DNA of 64,000 nt from the NCBI GenBank assembly GCA_946699065.1, contig CAMPDV010000532.1, positions 1 to 64,000 of the forward strand, given 5' to 3'. Numbering within the stretch: the first letter of the stretch is position 1; the number at the start of each line of letters is the position of its first letter. The translations under genes were made by a program, and so were the position numbers. The notes below the pieces were generated by a model. That model saw only the letters and a program-made list of their open reading frames with translations, had not been told where the DNA came from and made no database searches. The stretch is from Loxodes magnus. Lineage: Eukaryota > Ciliophora > Karyorelictea > Loxodida > Loxodidae. Shown one piece after another: positions 13,400 to 26,039 of the stretch.

Positions 13400-15310
13400 T
13401 TTTTAAAGTTTCTATCTATATAGAGGACAAAAACTCAAGCTCTATAGATATATTTCACATTTCAAATGACGTGGATCACCATGCAAAGCAGCTTTCTAAA
13501 TTTATGAGAAAAATGAAAAACATATAAGATATCCTGCCTCGTCCTCTATTTGCTGCTATATTCTTTCTTTTTCTTGTTTAAAGATTCTTACTACTTAAAT
13601 AGCTTTTTCTGAAGGAATGTAGTCAATTTCCTCTTACGTTTCCTCTTATATTTCTTCCTATTTTTCTTCACTTTCTTCTACATATTTTTACTATACATCC
13701 TGATTTTTTCTTATAGTTTATCCTAATTACATTACTATAAGACTTGCTTATTCTTTACCTGATTTTCTTCTATTTCTCCAATTCATATCATAACTGTTAA
13801 GCTTAGGAAGTCTTTCCTTTGAAAACCTCATATACTGCGCTATTTTAAGAAACTGTTCTTGCAATTATAAATAGGATAAATTTGACTCTTAAAGGTGGCG
13901 TAGGTTTTTCTTCTTTATAGCCATCTAATTTTCTCTTTGATAGCTCGAGCCTTTTCTTCAGTTCAATCTTTTGCTTAACCGAAAATAATAATTTTCCATT
14001 CTTTGCTATTTTAAGATGTATGAATTTTATTTGAAAAGGGAGATCTTAAGATTTGATAAATATTTCCCATTTATTTAGTTTTATTTACTTTTTCTTATTC
14101 AGCTTATTAAGACTAAGAAAATTTTAAGTATTTTAGCGTATTTTTCAATCAACTTCTGCATCATTTAGGACTTTTCACACTTGGACAGATTGCTAAACAT
14201 AGAGTAGTAATTACATTCAAATTTATACAATTTTACCTTACTAAAGATAAATTCTTCTAAGTAGCATATAAGCTAGGCATTATTCACAGTCTCTAAAATA
14301 CTGTTCTTAAGCAACCCAATACAAAATTTCAGCTTATTGTCGTGTTTTGCACTGAACTTCATGCTTTTTTGTGTAAATATTCAATCAGTTAATCTCTTTC
14401 AAATATGCTTTTAATTTAAAGACTTGGAATATTTCTAGCAAATCTTTTCCAAATCATTCTTTGGATTTAGTCAGATAATCCATCAACTGTTATATTTTAT
14501 TGATGAGTAAAAAATAAACCATAGAAAAAACACCATAAATCGGTTATTTAAGAATGCTTTACTATTTAAAAATCTCTCATATTATAAAGTATGAAGTCAT
14601 AGTCACTAGGATGAAGAAAATTTTTATAATATCTATATTTTAAAGCTGCTTCAAGAGAGCTATTTCTCTTAATCATCAGTTCTTCCAATAGCTATATTCC
14701 TTATAATTTCAACTAAAAGCTTACCAAGTTAGGAACTTTCCCGGATTATTCTCTTGGAATTATTTATACAGTGTTTATCATAGCTATATATAGGTTAAAT
14801 ATATGTCTTCTCCTGATCTATAAAAAAACATTGAAGTACCATGCATACATACTAGATAAGACTAAACCATTTTAAAGCAAATATTTTTTATTTCTCATCT
14901 GATTTTAAAAACTTATTCTATGCATCAGGCTCTAGATATACGAAAGATGATATTAATCAGTTTTAATTCTCTGTAAGTTTCTCTCTCCAAAATGCATTAT
15001 TAATTATACTGCAAGGTAATAATCCTAAAACACCTCGCTAATTTACACGCTTCATCCTGAACCAATTATTTTTTCAACAAAAAAAAGATACAGTTTCCGT
15101 TTGTAATGCTACGACTGTTTCTAATAATTAAAAAACTAGCATCAGTTACTCATCAGCTTCAGTTTTACCATCATTAGTTTTAAAGGTATCATTAAGCATT
15201 TCAATTCCTACATTTTATCTCAATAAATTTTATCTCTCTGCAGCTCACTAAGTATGAGATGGTATTTAATAATTAATATTGGAGACAGACAATCTTAATA
15301 AGATATAAAA
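13400..15310 (-). CDS. Putative coding region of unknown function, copy 1
   Basis: The plus strand is strongly pyrimidine-rich, so the minus strand has the purine-rich look of ciliate coding DNA. Fluent segments on the minus strand include HPSDYDFILYNMRDF (about 14,600), DLPFQIKFIHLKIAKNGKLL (about 14,000) and a C-terminal part with RLPKLNSYDMNWRNRRKSG followed by an acidic Q/E-rich stretch and IDYIPSEKAIQVVRIFKQEK (13,550-13,800). These segments are not all in one frame. With few codons acting as stops, several frames are open at once, so boundaries and frames are uncertain. Relative to the copy at 50.6-52.5 kb it has lost about 100 bp near 14,150. No domain is recognised. Confidence 0.4.
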
Positions 15311-15330
15311 AGTACAGGGACTGTAAATTT

Positions 15331-15816
15331 AATTAATTAATTTCAACTAAAAAAGTTTTCGGACCGGAAACTCCTTTCCGATTGCATGAATCGACGCTCT
15401 CTTTTTATGGAATAACGGGAATATCCTGTTGTGCTCCAGGCACAGCTGTTCTATTTCAATGTTGTCTAAATCAAAGGTAATAGGATCTATATTAAATTAT
15501 CGTACTTTACCTTCTTCGTTTATTTTTTATTTCTTCGTTATTATTTTTATCGATTCAGTTGAGTGGTCTCTTTTTTCAGTTTTCAATGGAGGTGTTGATA
15601 GCTGTGTTAATTTTTCTGTTCTGAATTTTTATCTCAGTTCTTACTTGTCCTTTGATGGAAGAAGTCCGCTTTATTTTAATTTGTAGGATTTAGTATTTTT
15701 TATTAGTTCTTCTAATTTATTTTGTTGTTCTGGTTATTTTTATTAAGAAGAGCGTTAAGTTGAAGAAGAAATGGTGAGAATATTTGCTTCTGGTTTTCTC
15801 TCCTGTTCTGAGGAGG
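15331..15816 (-). mobile_element. Small retroposon with structured 3' end, element S1
   Basis: A segment of about 490 bp separates two repeat blocks and interrupts what would otherwise be continuous flank. On the minus strand it ends in a short (TTAA)n-like tail, preceded by about 115 bp that align at the same spacing with element S2 (18,332-18,646). The shared part contains two stem-loops (15,365-15,380 and 15,430-15,444) whose stems covary with those of S2. Its minus strand has one open frame of about 165 codons without TGA (for example QQKQPEQQNKLEELIKN and ITFDLDNIEIEQLCLEHN), but no family is recognised. A short ATTTA may be duplicated at both ends; this is weak. Confidence 0.6.
15365..15444 (-). 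other. Pair of stem-loops near the S1 3' end
   Basis: Given on the plus strand: CGGAAA-CTCC-TTTCCG (15,365-15,380) and TGTGC-TCCAG-GCACA (15,430-15,444). S2 has ACTGCAA-TTCC-TTGCAGT and TGCTTT-CGA-AAAGCA at the same relative positions. Different stem sequences with preserved pairing suggest an RNA structure, perhaps the 3' recognition signal for a LINE reverse transcriptase. Confidence 0.65.
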
Positions 15817-15829
15817 ATTTATTTTAGTC

Positions 15830-18310
15830 ATAAAATTAAATTATAATATAGATATATTTACTGCTATATATCTTTAATAATCTCTTATCAATATTAATTT
15901 TAACTACTTGACTGTCAATCTATCCTTTATCAAGTTCTTAATCAAGTACAACGTATCTGTTTTAAATTATAGTTTAGAAATTAGTTCTTCTTCAAAAGTT
16001 AAATAATATAAAGTCTCTTAGCTATTTTGAATTAACATTGTAATTTTTTATAAAAGCCTAATTTTCTTCCATTTTATTGATATGTTGTTTAGTAGATGGA
16101 TAATATGGATCTGGATATTTTCTCTTTAATTAATTTATAGAATCTTATTCCAAAGAATTTGCTTGAGTATCCTATTTTAGATTTTATGAATGAGAGTTGT
16201 TGAAAATCTAAAAAGATTATTCACAGAATTTTATGGATAGAAATGTTAAATTGGAAGAAATTTACTACTTTAAAATTTGGCTTATTTCAGATTTTCCATT
16301 AAAGTACATTTTTCTGATGCAACTTTATCAAAAGCTTTTAATTGATTAGTTGCTCATTTAGTTTATCATATTATTTCTAAAGTTTCATGTATTTAGAATC
16401 AATAAAGTCGCACTAGGAAATTTAGTCCAATTGTAGTAGGTCTGTTCCAGTAGCAGTATCTAAAGTAAAGTAACTGTTTGAATTTTTTAATCACTGGATT
16501 AAATTTCAACCTGTGTGTAATCATTCTATAGTTAAGGTTTTTTTGTTTATCTGAAAGCATCTTTAAATTCTTGGATATACTTTTTTTTACAAATCTAATT
16601 AACTTAATATACTTTAATAATCCAATTCTTTAAGTTATAGATTCTATTAAAGATGATTACATAAATCCGATTTCTAAGAATATTTTTTTCTCATTCAAAG
16701 TTTAAAATTTCAAGTTAGCTTTATAATATTTATACTTAATCAGTTACTTTTTAATTTTAAGATTTCAGTTATTAATTATAATTAAAAATATAGTTTAATT
16801 CAAGTTCCATATTAGTTTTTTATTATCAAACTTCTTAAAGTAGTTACCAAATGTGTTGTTATCCAGAAAATTACTATTAGTAGAATGAAAGTTATTATTT
16901 TAAATATTCCTATTTTGAATAAAATAATGATTCTTCAGTTTATGTTTGATCCATTTCTAATTTTATCTATTGCGTTTACGCTTCTTAATTTATAAAAACT
17001 CTATTGTTAGTTTAAGTTCTTTATTCAATACATTTTATTATAAAATCTTTTAAACAGTTATCTCTTTAGAATTATCATAAATTGTTTATACTGATTATTC
17101 GTGAATTCTCATTTACTCTTTGGATTAAAATGAAAACTAATTCCTCTCAAAACTTTATTTAAAAATTTTCTAAAGTAGTAATTAATTATGTTTTACTAAA
17201 GAAAGATATTATTTATAAGTAACATTATCTAATGAAATTGTTCAGTTTAATCTTCTACTTTAAAATTATTAATAGGTTATTTTTTATCTGTTATAATATT
17301 TAATTATTTTTTAAATAGCTTTTCCTAATAATATTATAAGGTAAATTTTAGTAACTATTTTTATTTTTTTGTATTTCTAATTAATTTTATTAATATATGC
17401 TTTATAATATGCTTTTGATGATTCTTAGTTATTTATCAAGGTTTATTTTTCTAGTTCATATTTTGTTTCTGAACTATCTAATTTTTCATTTAATAAAAAG
17501 TTCTTATCTATTAGTCTTTATATATCCTATTTAAGTACTTTTATACCTAAAAAAAATTAAATTTCATTAAACGAATTATTAATTGCTTAATTTTAAATTG
17601 CATTTGTCGGGCCACCATTTTATTATAGTTTTTTTCTTTAATTCTAAAGATCAGATAAATAGTGATACTTTGAATTAACAGAAATAATATTATTGTCTTA
17701 CTTTTAACTGTTTTTATTACATTCAATTTAATCGAATTTGATTACTATTATTCAAAAATAAATCTTAAGTTTATGTACTTTTTTTATATTGTAAAAGGAT
17801 ATTTTTATTTAAATTTAATTCAGATTTGAAAGCTTATCTTAAGAGATCGGAATGCCTTAGATAATATCTTAATTTTTCTAAGATTTTTTGGATGATCTTT
17901 TTGTATATTCGGCGGTAATATTTTAGACGTTTAAACTAGTTTTCTACCTATAGGTTTATTTTTCTTTCAATAGATGCCAAAATTGATGTCCATGATGAAG
18001 AGAATTTCGGTGGAACGCGTAAAAATTTATTTTCTAGTTTTTGACTACAGATATTTAGTAATTTTCTAAATAAATCCATTATTATGTTTACTTATTTGAT
18101 TTGTATCAACTCCTTTTCTTTTATTTGGAGGTTTTTATGCACCTGCCTGTGTTTGATCTATCAGTTTGCAGCTTCTTAATAATCAATTAAAGAAGAGTCA
18201 CTAGTTAAAACTAGTGAATTTTAAGTATTTTCCTTTTTTTTATTTAACCTGGTGCTTATAATGAATAATCATTAAACCACAATTATACAGTTTCTTTTGT
18301 ATACATGTAT
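15830..18310 (-). CDS. Putative coding region of unknown function (arm A)
   Basis: This is the reverse-complement counterpart of 32.26-35.28 kb. The plus strand is T-rich and the minus strand purine-rich. The clearest frame, better preserved in the other arm, runs along the last kilobase of the minus-strand sense and contains segments such as INQLKRKYPDPYFPSTKQHI, LRDLYYLTYEEELISKLQF and TKNLIKDRLTVKQLKLIL. The start is unknown and no domain is recognised. Other frames are also open, so this is a candidate rather than a firm gene model. Confidence 0.35.
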
Positions 18311-18331
18311 TAACGTTACTATCATTCATTA

Positions 18332-18646
18332 ATTAATTAATTAATTTCAACTTAAAGAGTTTTGGACTGCAATTCCTTGCAGTTTAACGACCCCAATACT
18401 CCCTTCATGGGATAACGGGGATATCCTGTTGCTTTCGAAAAGCAGCTGCCAGGGAGCTCCATAGCTATGGGCAGCCAGGCTTCAAGCCCCTACCAGGAGT
18501 GGATAATCAAAAAGAAGGCGTTCCCTTGCAAAGGTTGACTTTGACCAGGGACTTTCTCAGCGAAAGGAAAGGAACTTGTTCCTAGCCATAAAACCAGAAA
18601 GTATGATTCAGAAGGTCAATCTCAGCTCCCACCATCTTTTTAATTA
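18332..18646 (-). mobile_element. Small retroposon S2 with 15-bp target-site duplication
   Basis: A 315-bp insertion, distinctly richer in G+C than the surroundings, flanked by TACTATCATTCATTA at 18,317-18,331 and 18,647-18,661. The inverted arm has a single copy of this 15-mer at 32,247-32,261 in matching flanks, which is the empty site. On the minus strand the element starts with a 12-base A+T leader and an ATG at about 18,634, and the frame stays open to the tail (about 105 codons) if TAG is Gln and TGA is Trp. It ends in an (ATTA)n-type simple tail. It carries the same paired stem-loops as S1 and a perfect 12-bp palindrome CCATAGCTATGG (18,459-18,470). It looks like a SINE-type or ORF-bearing non-autonomous retroposon; I see no tRNA- or 5S-like head. 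Confidence 0.85.
18366..18444 (-). other. Pair of stem-loops near the S2 3' end
   Basis: On the plus strand, ACTGCAA-TTCC-TTGCAGT lies at 18,366-18,383 and TGCTTT-CGA-AAAGCA at 18,430-18,444. The distance between the two hairpins matches that in S1 to within a base, while the stem sequences differ in a compensated way. Confidence 0.65.
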
Positions 18647-18824
18647 TACTATCATTCATTATTTCAAGGACATTTAGCAGGAGAAACTCTTATAATCTAT
18701 GTAGATTCTCATCAAACTTATTTAGCAATGTGTTAAAAAGTTCATAAGCTTAATTTTTGATATCTTTATTTAAAAAGTATTGTTAAAAATTTGTATATCT
18801 TTAAAAACTTTAACCCTTTTTTTA

Positions 18825-19640
18825 ATTTATCCATCCCGAAAATCTTCTGTAGTGTAAGACTCAGAGCTAAAAAATAAAAAATAATTGTTTACAATTTCAT
18901 TCTTTACTTTCTTTTCTCTCCTTTTTAATTGAGATCCTGTTCAATTAAGTAAATTCTTATAAAATTTAAAAATTTTATCACTAGTTTTTTCATTTACTTG
19001 AAAAGAAAATCAAATTTAAAAAATTTTAATTCCAAGTAAAAAAATGCATTTTTATCAAAAAAAATAAACAATAAATTTTGTTTTTTATCATTTCAAAAAA
19101 ATTAAACTTATCATCTTTTTTTCTTGAAATAAAAAAGCAACAAAAAATTTGTTAAAATTTTTCAAATCAAATATTTTTCCTTAAAACAAAAATAAGTCTT
19201 TTCATTTTTACAAAATACCATTTTAACAAAAAAGATTTACAAATTCTAATTATACTAACAAATTTTTTTAATTCCTATTTTTTTCAAAAATCTTTTATAT
19301 TTAGAATTTTTTTGAAATTTGATTCCCTTTTAACTTTTTTCATCCCGAAATAAAAAATTTATTACTATTCAGAATTTTTTATCCCGAAATAATTAAATTT
19401 ATTCCGTCCCAGAAATCTTTGGTAGTGTAAAATGCTGAGTAAAAAATTTTTTTTTAATTTTCATGAAATTTAAGCTCTTAAATCTAAAGATAATGATAAA
19501 TAAAAAACTTATTATCAGAAAATTTTATTTTCCAATCGGAAACAATAAATGTTAAACATAAAATTTAAAATTTATAATAATAATTAATAATAATAAATAA
19601 TAATTAATAATAATTAATAATTAATAATAATTAATAATCA
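18825..19640. repeat. A-tract modules plus (AAT)n microsatellite, copy 2
   Basis: Same arrangement as at 4.78-5.5 kb: one module near 18,835, one near 19,385-19,440, the TTTTCCAATCGGAAA inverted repeat near 19,530, and an AAT/TAA microsatellite at about 19,575-19,640. It lies downstream of WD40 copy 2. Confidence 0.75.
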
Positions 19641-20132
19641 ATAATAAATATCAAAAAAAAAAAAAAAAAATTTAATTTAAAATAAATAAAATACTTAATT
19701 AAATTTTTTAAATTATAATCAAGATTATTAACTAACTTTAACCTTATAAATAATATTTTGACTACTTCACAAAAAAAATGAAAATTTTTACTTAACTTGA
19801 AATGTTTACAAAATCTAAAAATAAATCTATAAAAAATTTATAGAATAAAATTAAACTTATACTTATTATACGTCTTCATTTAACAAAATTATATTTTAAA
19901 TATTTTTAAACATTACCACTTTAAATCACATACCTCACTAATTTCTATAACCTATATTACTCAACCTTTTTTTAAACCAATAATATTTAAGAATATAACA
20001 AATTTTAAATAAATATAAAACAAATACTTCATAAAACAAAAAACATTATTAACATAAAACATTCATTTAAATGCATTACCAATATCTTATATCTTTAATC
20101 GTAAAATTTAATTAAGTCAAATAGCAAGTTAC

Positions 20133-21204
20133 TCAACTCGAAACTCTCCACTTTCTTATCGTCTTGTCATATCCTCCCGATACCAACCATCTATTATCAA
20201 CACTCAATGCTATAGAATATATTAATCCTGTATGCCCTTACAAAGTCTATATACACTCACCCTTATCAAAGTTCCAGATCTTGATTGTTCTGTCATAAGA
20301 ACCAGAAAAGACAACACTTGAATCAACACTTAACTGAATACTACTTACACCATCCGTATGACCTTAAAGAGTACGAATACACTAACCAGAAGAGAAGTCC
20401 CATATCTTAATAGTACTGTCATAAGAACCAGATATTATATACCTATTATCCTTAGACACTATCACCGATCAAACAAAACCTGAATGCCCAGTAAGAGTTC
20501 GCACAAGCTGACCAGTCTAGAAATCCCAGATCTTTATGGTTGTATCAGAAGATCCCGATATAATATATCTAGAGTCATAGGAGAGTACTACCGATCTAAC
20601 TATATCAGTATGTCCCGTTATAGTTCTTAGGAGAGCACCTGTCTGGAAATTTCAGATCTTTATAGTTTAGTCAGAAGATCCTTATACTATATAGCTAGAG
20701 TCTGGGGAGATTACTACCGAGGTAATAGGAGAATTATGCCCCGTTATAGTTCTTATGAGAGCACCAGTCTATGAATTTCAGATCTTTATAGTATCGTCAC
20801 CAGATCCTGATACTATATAGCTAGAGTTTTGGGAGATTACTACCGATCAAATAGTAGAAGTATACCCCGTTATAGTTCTTAGGAGAGCACCTGTCTGAAA
20901 ATTCCAGATCTTTATCGATTTTTCAGGATATCCTGAACCTGATACAATTCAATTCAGGTCACTTGATATGGCTACTGAGTAAACAACTTAAGTGTGACCA
21001 GTAAGGACTTAGTCTAAAAAATATTAAAGAAATACCTTTACTTTAGTCATAACTGATCTTATTTATTAACTTTTAGTAGCATAAGTTAGGCAGAATTTCA
21101 TACTTAAAATGAAGTAGAGATATTTTCCCCAGGATGTGGCTTCTCGCTCTTAGGAGTTTTCTTAAAAAAATACTTTTAGTAAATTGCTTTTCTTTTTTCT
21201 CCAT
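20133..21204 (-). CDS. Seven-blade WD40 repeat protein, copy 2
   Basis: A second intact-length copy of the WD40 gene, from ATG 21,204 to TGA 20,133-20,135. It is 1,072 bp, three bases longer than copy 1 because of an in-frame difference just after the intron. Seven blades lie at 126-bp spacing. The first-blade tryptophan is TGG here (near 20,917) but TGA in copies 1 and 4. The position before SV in the first strand of two blades is TGA (as in TI-TGA-SVV and FV-TGA-SVI), where other blades carry TGG. The glycine-rich turn of the last blade reads HTGLIYSI here. It is intact only if TGA is sense; otherwise it is a stop-riddled pseudogene with an uninterrupted frame. Confidence 0.85.
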
Positions 21205-24200
21205 TTTAATTTTTATAACTTATTCCAATAAATATTTAATTTAAATAACTCAATAAATTTTACTTACTTCATTTCAATACAATTAAACAATTAAATTATT
21301 TATTAAGCATACTTATAAATATCTAATTTCTTAAACATTAATTTCTCTATTTTTGTCTTAAAACAATGCAAGATATTAAACTAATAGAATACAAGCTTTT
21401 ACAATTTTAATTATTTTATATCTTTTTACTTTTAAATAAAAGGATAAATTATTATTCAAAAGTTTATAAAGAAGAATTATATCTTTATTATAATAACTTT
21501 AATATGCATTTATTAGTTACTATTTATTTGTGCTTTAAATCAAAGACTCTTAATAAGAAAACCTTATTTCTTTATAGACCCTTTTAAATGATAAATAAAA
21601 TTTTACAATTCTTTTAAATCTACTGTTATTAATTATTGTTTTTCACTTACATTTAATAAAAAAAAATGATTTCTTTAAGCTTTTTACTAATTAAAAAAAA
21701 TGAAATAAAATAAGTTTCTTATTAATTAGCTTAAATAAATATTTAAAAGCATCAAATTATTTAAAACAAAGCATTTTTAGAATCTATAAGATAAACTCTT
21801 TTATTTATCCACTTTCTTACTACTATTTCATTAAAACCTTTTATTTATAAAGGTCTCTCTTAAAATAATAAAATAATATAATTACTTTTAATGTTGATTC
21901 TAAGTAAGTTAAATAAATGTAATAAATAAAAGTAGTAGAAAGTAAATATTTAAACTAACTAGAAATGGTGTATCACTAATTTTATCTTACAATTATTAAA
22001 TAGTAATATTTATTATTAAAACAAGCTTTAATATGTTTAATTATGTCTATTAAATACTTAATATTTTATCCTTTTAGCTTTATTAGTTATTAATTTAATT
22101 TCTTTTTAATAAAGATATTAGATTAGTTATAATTAATAAATTTAGATAACTTTCTCTTTTTATAGCAAACTAATATTTATTATTTATGTTATTTTTGTAA
22201 TTATCATTTCTAATTAATAATACCTAAATTATTCTAGATTATTTAAACATAAAAACTTAATTCTATTATTCTATACTTATCCAAAAAATATAGCTACCAC
22301 TATTAATACTTTCTTTCTTAAAATAAGTTATTTGCTATTAAGAAAATTATAAGTTTTTTTAAGAAAGAAATAATATTTTTAATATATTCTATTATTATTT
22401 TCTGAATTAATAGAAAGAATAAATTTAAAATAATATGTTTGTTTGTAGTATGAGATAATATAAGTATTAGATTAGCAATATAAGTTATTTAAAACTAATC
22501 TAACAGATTATTATTTACTCTTAATATATTTTATTAGTCTACTATTATTCTATATCTTACTGTTCCTAATAAACAATTCTCTATGTTTTGCTTTATAGCA
22601 TATCACCATTTATTAATCTTATTACAAAAGACTTAAACCTAAAAAGAAATATAGATAATTATAGAATTATTTTAAACTTAGGCATTAAAATAAGTTTGAT
22701 TTTTAGATTATTTATAATTTTCCTAAATTTAAATTATATTTATATATTCCTTTTTTTTAACTATCTTTTCTAATTAACTTTCGTTTGCTGACAAAAAGAT
22801 ACATTTTGTAAAATATTTAGTCTTAATTTATCTAAGTTTATTTTAGTGAGTATAAGAATATATTAAATTTAAAGTATTAATGATACTAGTTCTATAAAAC
22901 ATTTAGGTAATTATATGTACTAAAATAAATAGTAAAGAGAAAACATTATTCTTTTATATAATTAAATAAAGAAAAGCTAGCTTAAATCTTCTATAGAGTC
23001 AATTATTCATATATCTAAAATCCTCTATTTATCTTAAAATACAGTGTTTAATATATTATAGCCTCCTTCACTAACTCACTTAGTAATATTAATTCATAAA
23101 AACTTAAAAGAAAATTCCTTTTTACTTTATCTTTACTTGGAAATATTCTAAATACTTTAACTAGTTAAAGATAGGTTTAACTAGAGACTAATAAGAAATT
23201 TTATTATCCTTGATAAAATAATTAATAAAACTGTGATTGCATTTCTTATTAATGAAGAATAATATTTTAAATTAAAATAAGGAAAATTAATATTTTTCTA
23301 TAAAAAATGAATATAAAATTTACTAATGATTTAATTGAAACTATCAACTTCTATTAAATTATTTAAAAATATTACTAAAAGAAAAATAAAGTATAAATTA
23401 ATTAATTTAAAAAACTAAAAAAAATTCTAATTTAAAATTTTATATTTAGCAATATTTGTGATAAAGATAAATATTAAAGAATAAAAATTTTACAAATATA
23501 GCATTGATTGATCTTTTAAATAGAGGGGTTCAACATAAAAATAATTATTCTTAGTAATTTTCAGTTTCAAAATATAAAAAATTAAAAATGTTAAAAAATC
23601 CTCAAACTCACAGTTTTCTTATAATCAGCCTATTCGAAGATACTTTATTTTTACTATTTTTCATCCTTTATGAATGTATATTGTGTTAAAATTACTAATT
23701 TTTTTATTAGTTTCAAATTTTAAACTTCTGCTTAAGTGGAAACTTTTCAATATTTGAATAAATAAATAAAATTATTTAATTTTTATTTTCTAAACTTAAT
23801 ATTAAATTCAGCTTTATTTTTAAAAATTATTTGATTTTATTTAAATATTAGAATTCTAATTTTATATATTAAGTAAAGTAGCAAAATTAATTAAAATTTT
23901 GAATTAAAATCATATTTATTTTTTAATTTTATTGATTAAAATATGTCTATAAATAAAAAAATATGAAACTAGGAGTGTTTTTTATTAAAAGGAGAGTTAA
24001 AGATTGTCCAAGAACAATAGATATACAAATAAAAGATAATTTGAATATTATTCTTGCTTATTTAAAATTTAATATTATTTAAATATTTTAATCTAAAATA
24101 AAAATTTCTGGTAATTAAATTGTATAAAACTAACTCATTTATAATTACAAATTATAAGCGAAAAATAATATAATTATAATAATACTATTTATAATTTATT

Positions 24201-24310
24201 TGCGTATCTTGTATTTATTACTTTTATAAATTTAATTTCATAGAAAAATAATTAATAATAATTAGTATTTAATTATTAATGAAATTGTATCTAATTTATT
24301 ATTAAAATCA
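21205..24310. repeat. Repeated A+T-rich region upstream of WD40 copy 2
   Basis: This matches 7.1-10.49 kb, nearly base for base between about 21.66 and 22.4 kb. About 240 bp present at 9,201-9,445 is missing near 23,300. The similarity ends near 24,310. The short standard-code frame at 22,588 has no supporting evidence. No gene is supported. Confidence 0.6.
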
Positions 24311-24359
24311 AATTTTTTTAATTCTAGCTTAAGATATCTTAAATAATTTAGTGAAATCA

Positions 24360-26000
24360 TTGTTAAAAATCCCTCAGTCCCTTTCTATCAGCACATGCTA
24401 ACAAAAAATTTGCTAGAAAAAATAAAAATTGTCTTTATAGATTGATTTTGATTTTTAGATACTTTTTATTTGAGTCTTATTTCCTAAATTGTTCTTATTC
24501 TCTACATTAAAGATCTTTCTCTAAATTCTATTTTTCACTTCCCATTTATTGAACTGAAAGCTGTAGCTCATTCAATGGTCCTAAATTATCTTACTTTATC
24601 TTTTTTTTGCTACTTTTGTAATTATTTAATGAGGCATTTCTTTATCTTGTGAAGATTTTTCTGAATCCTCAAATTCAGAATTCAAACTGATTATAATATT
24701 TCCTATTTTTTTATTTTATACTTCTTATATTGTTCTTTTAACAGGCATTTTATAGTGTTTTACATTTATTCTGCTCAATTAGTCCTTTTTCACTTTCAAA
24801 TAAAAATAATTTCCAACAGCTTCAGTAAATCATAAAGTCTTTAGATTTTATTTTTGAATATCTATTAATTTCTTTTTGATTTATGACTTATACTTTCTTA
24901 TTTACTAATAATCATAATTATTCTTATTTATTTGCTAAATCTAAAGTTCTAATTTTGAAATAGTTTCTCAATTTGTTTAGATGGAGATAAAATTTTAATA
25001 GTTCCCAGTTAATTGCTTTATTTCTTTAATTTAAATGAAATAAGAATCTTTCTTTTATTTAATTAAGATTTATATTAAATTAAAGATATTCAATTAATAT
25101 ATTTATTAATAGAAGTACTTTTAGTTAAGAAGTCTTCTACTATTATTAATTTCCTTTTTCTTAAAATTATACTAATTCCCTTTATCTAAACTTGAGTCTT
25201 ATTATTATTATTTTAAACTACTCCTTATTTCTAAATAAGATGATACTATGATTTTGCTCTAATGCTTTATAGCTAAAAGATTAAAATTTAAATATTATTA
25301 AAAGATAACCAAGCAAGCTAATGTTCTTATTCTAAATAATTCAATGAATGTTAAAGGTATTAGATAAATCAAGTTCATTTGAAGGTTTAAAACATTATTT
25401 CATATCTATAACTGCTCCTAAACTCTTCCTTTTTCCACTTCTATTCCCTTTTAGTTATTTTTGCTTTTTGGATTTCTTGATGTTCCAGTCAATGGAGAAT
25501 TGATTTCTATTAAATCCTTGAATTTAAATTACAACTTTCAGATAAACTCTTTAATTAACTTCAATTCTTTTAAACATCTTATTTGGTATCTTCTTTTCTG
25601 CTTAAAAATTGTCTCTTTAAGTTAAGTCCTAGTATTTTTAAGGATCTACATCTCAGCATGATACCATTTAAGAATTTTAATTAGCTTGAAATTTACACCT
25701 TTAAGTTTTATTATTATTAGGTTATAATTATACATATTAGTGATATTAAAGTGTTCTTATCTTAGTCTTCACTTGTTACTTCTAATGTTTATATTATTCT
25801 ATTAAGAATTAAATCTCTTCCTCAATCTTGCAAGTTAACTGTTCACAACTTGCTTATGAATAGTATCACTAAAATAGAAGGTTAAGCTGACTCTATAACT
25901 CATTTATAGTAACATTTAGTCTCTACAGCTAATAAAATCGCTTAGTAAGTTTTATTAAGTTGATAATGATTTACTTGCTTCAATAATTAAGGATTAACCT
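24360..26000 (-). CDS. Putative coding region of unknown function
   Basis: Unique sequence, T-rich on the plus strand. A minus-strand frame over about 25.3-25.7 kb reads fluently with TAR as Gln, including LKWYHAEMQILKNTRTQLKE, RRYQIRCLKELKLIKEF and INSPLTGTSRNPKSKNN. Start, stop and the rest of the frame are unclear, and two TGA codons occur within it. No domain is recognised. Confidence 0.3.
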
Positions 26001-26039
26001 TTTTCTTTTTTTAATAAATTTAATTTAAAAATTAATAAA

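Larger units (their letters stand above)
1145..15330 (+). repeat. Long direct repeat, left copy
   Basis: This segment recurs in the same orientation at about 36,820-52,565. Shared landmarks in the same order are the RT fragment, the A-tract modules, the WD40 gene, the A+T-rich block, the G+C-richer gene at 12.0-13.06 kb and the minus-strand coding region at 13.4-15.3 kb. The right copy is longer because of an ORF1-type insertion, an extra A-tract module and small indels. Long stretches look nearly identical by eye; others carry scattered substitutions and short indels. Confidence 0.9.
15830..22565 (+). repeat. Large inverted repeat, arm A
   Basis: The segment recurs in reverse complement at about 28,395-35,275. 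Both arms contain the unknown coding region, the A-tract modules and microsatellite, the WD40 gene and its upstream spacer. The arms are separated by about 5.8 kb. Arm A carries retroposon S2, which arm B lacks; arm B carries an ORF1 insertion and a 72-bp LINE scrap that arm A lacks. Confidence 0.9.

Noticed and set aside
15429-15686. Standard-code 85-residue plus-strand frame inside S1
   Set aside because: It is a shadow: the minus strand of S1 has the purine-rich, TGA-free frame, and the plus frame lacks any recognisable motif.
18332-18646. S2 as a tRNA or small structural RNA gene
   Set aside because: It is G+C-rich and structured, but I could not fold a cloverleaf or find A/B boxes, and the target-site duplication and tail show a retroposon.
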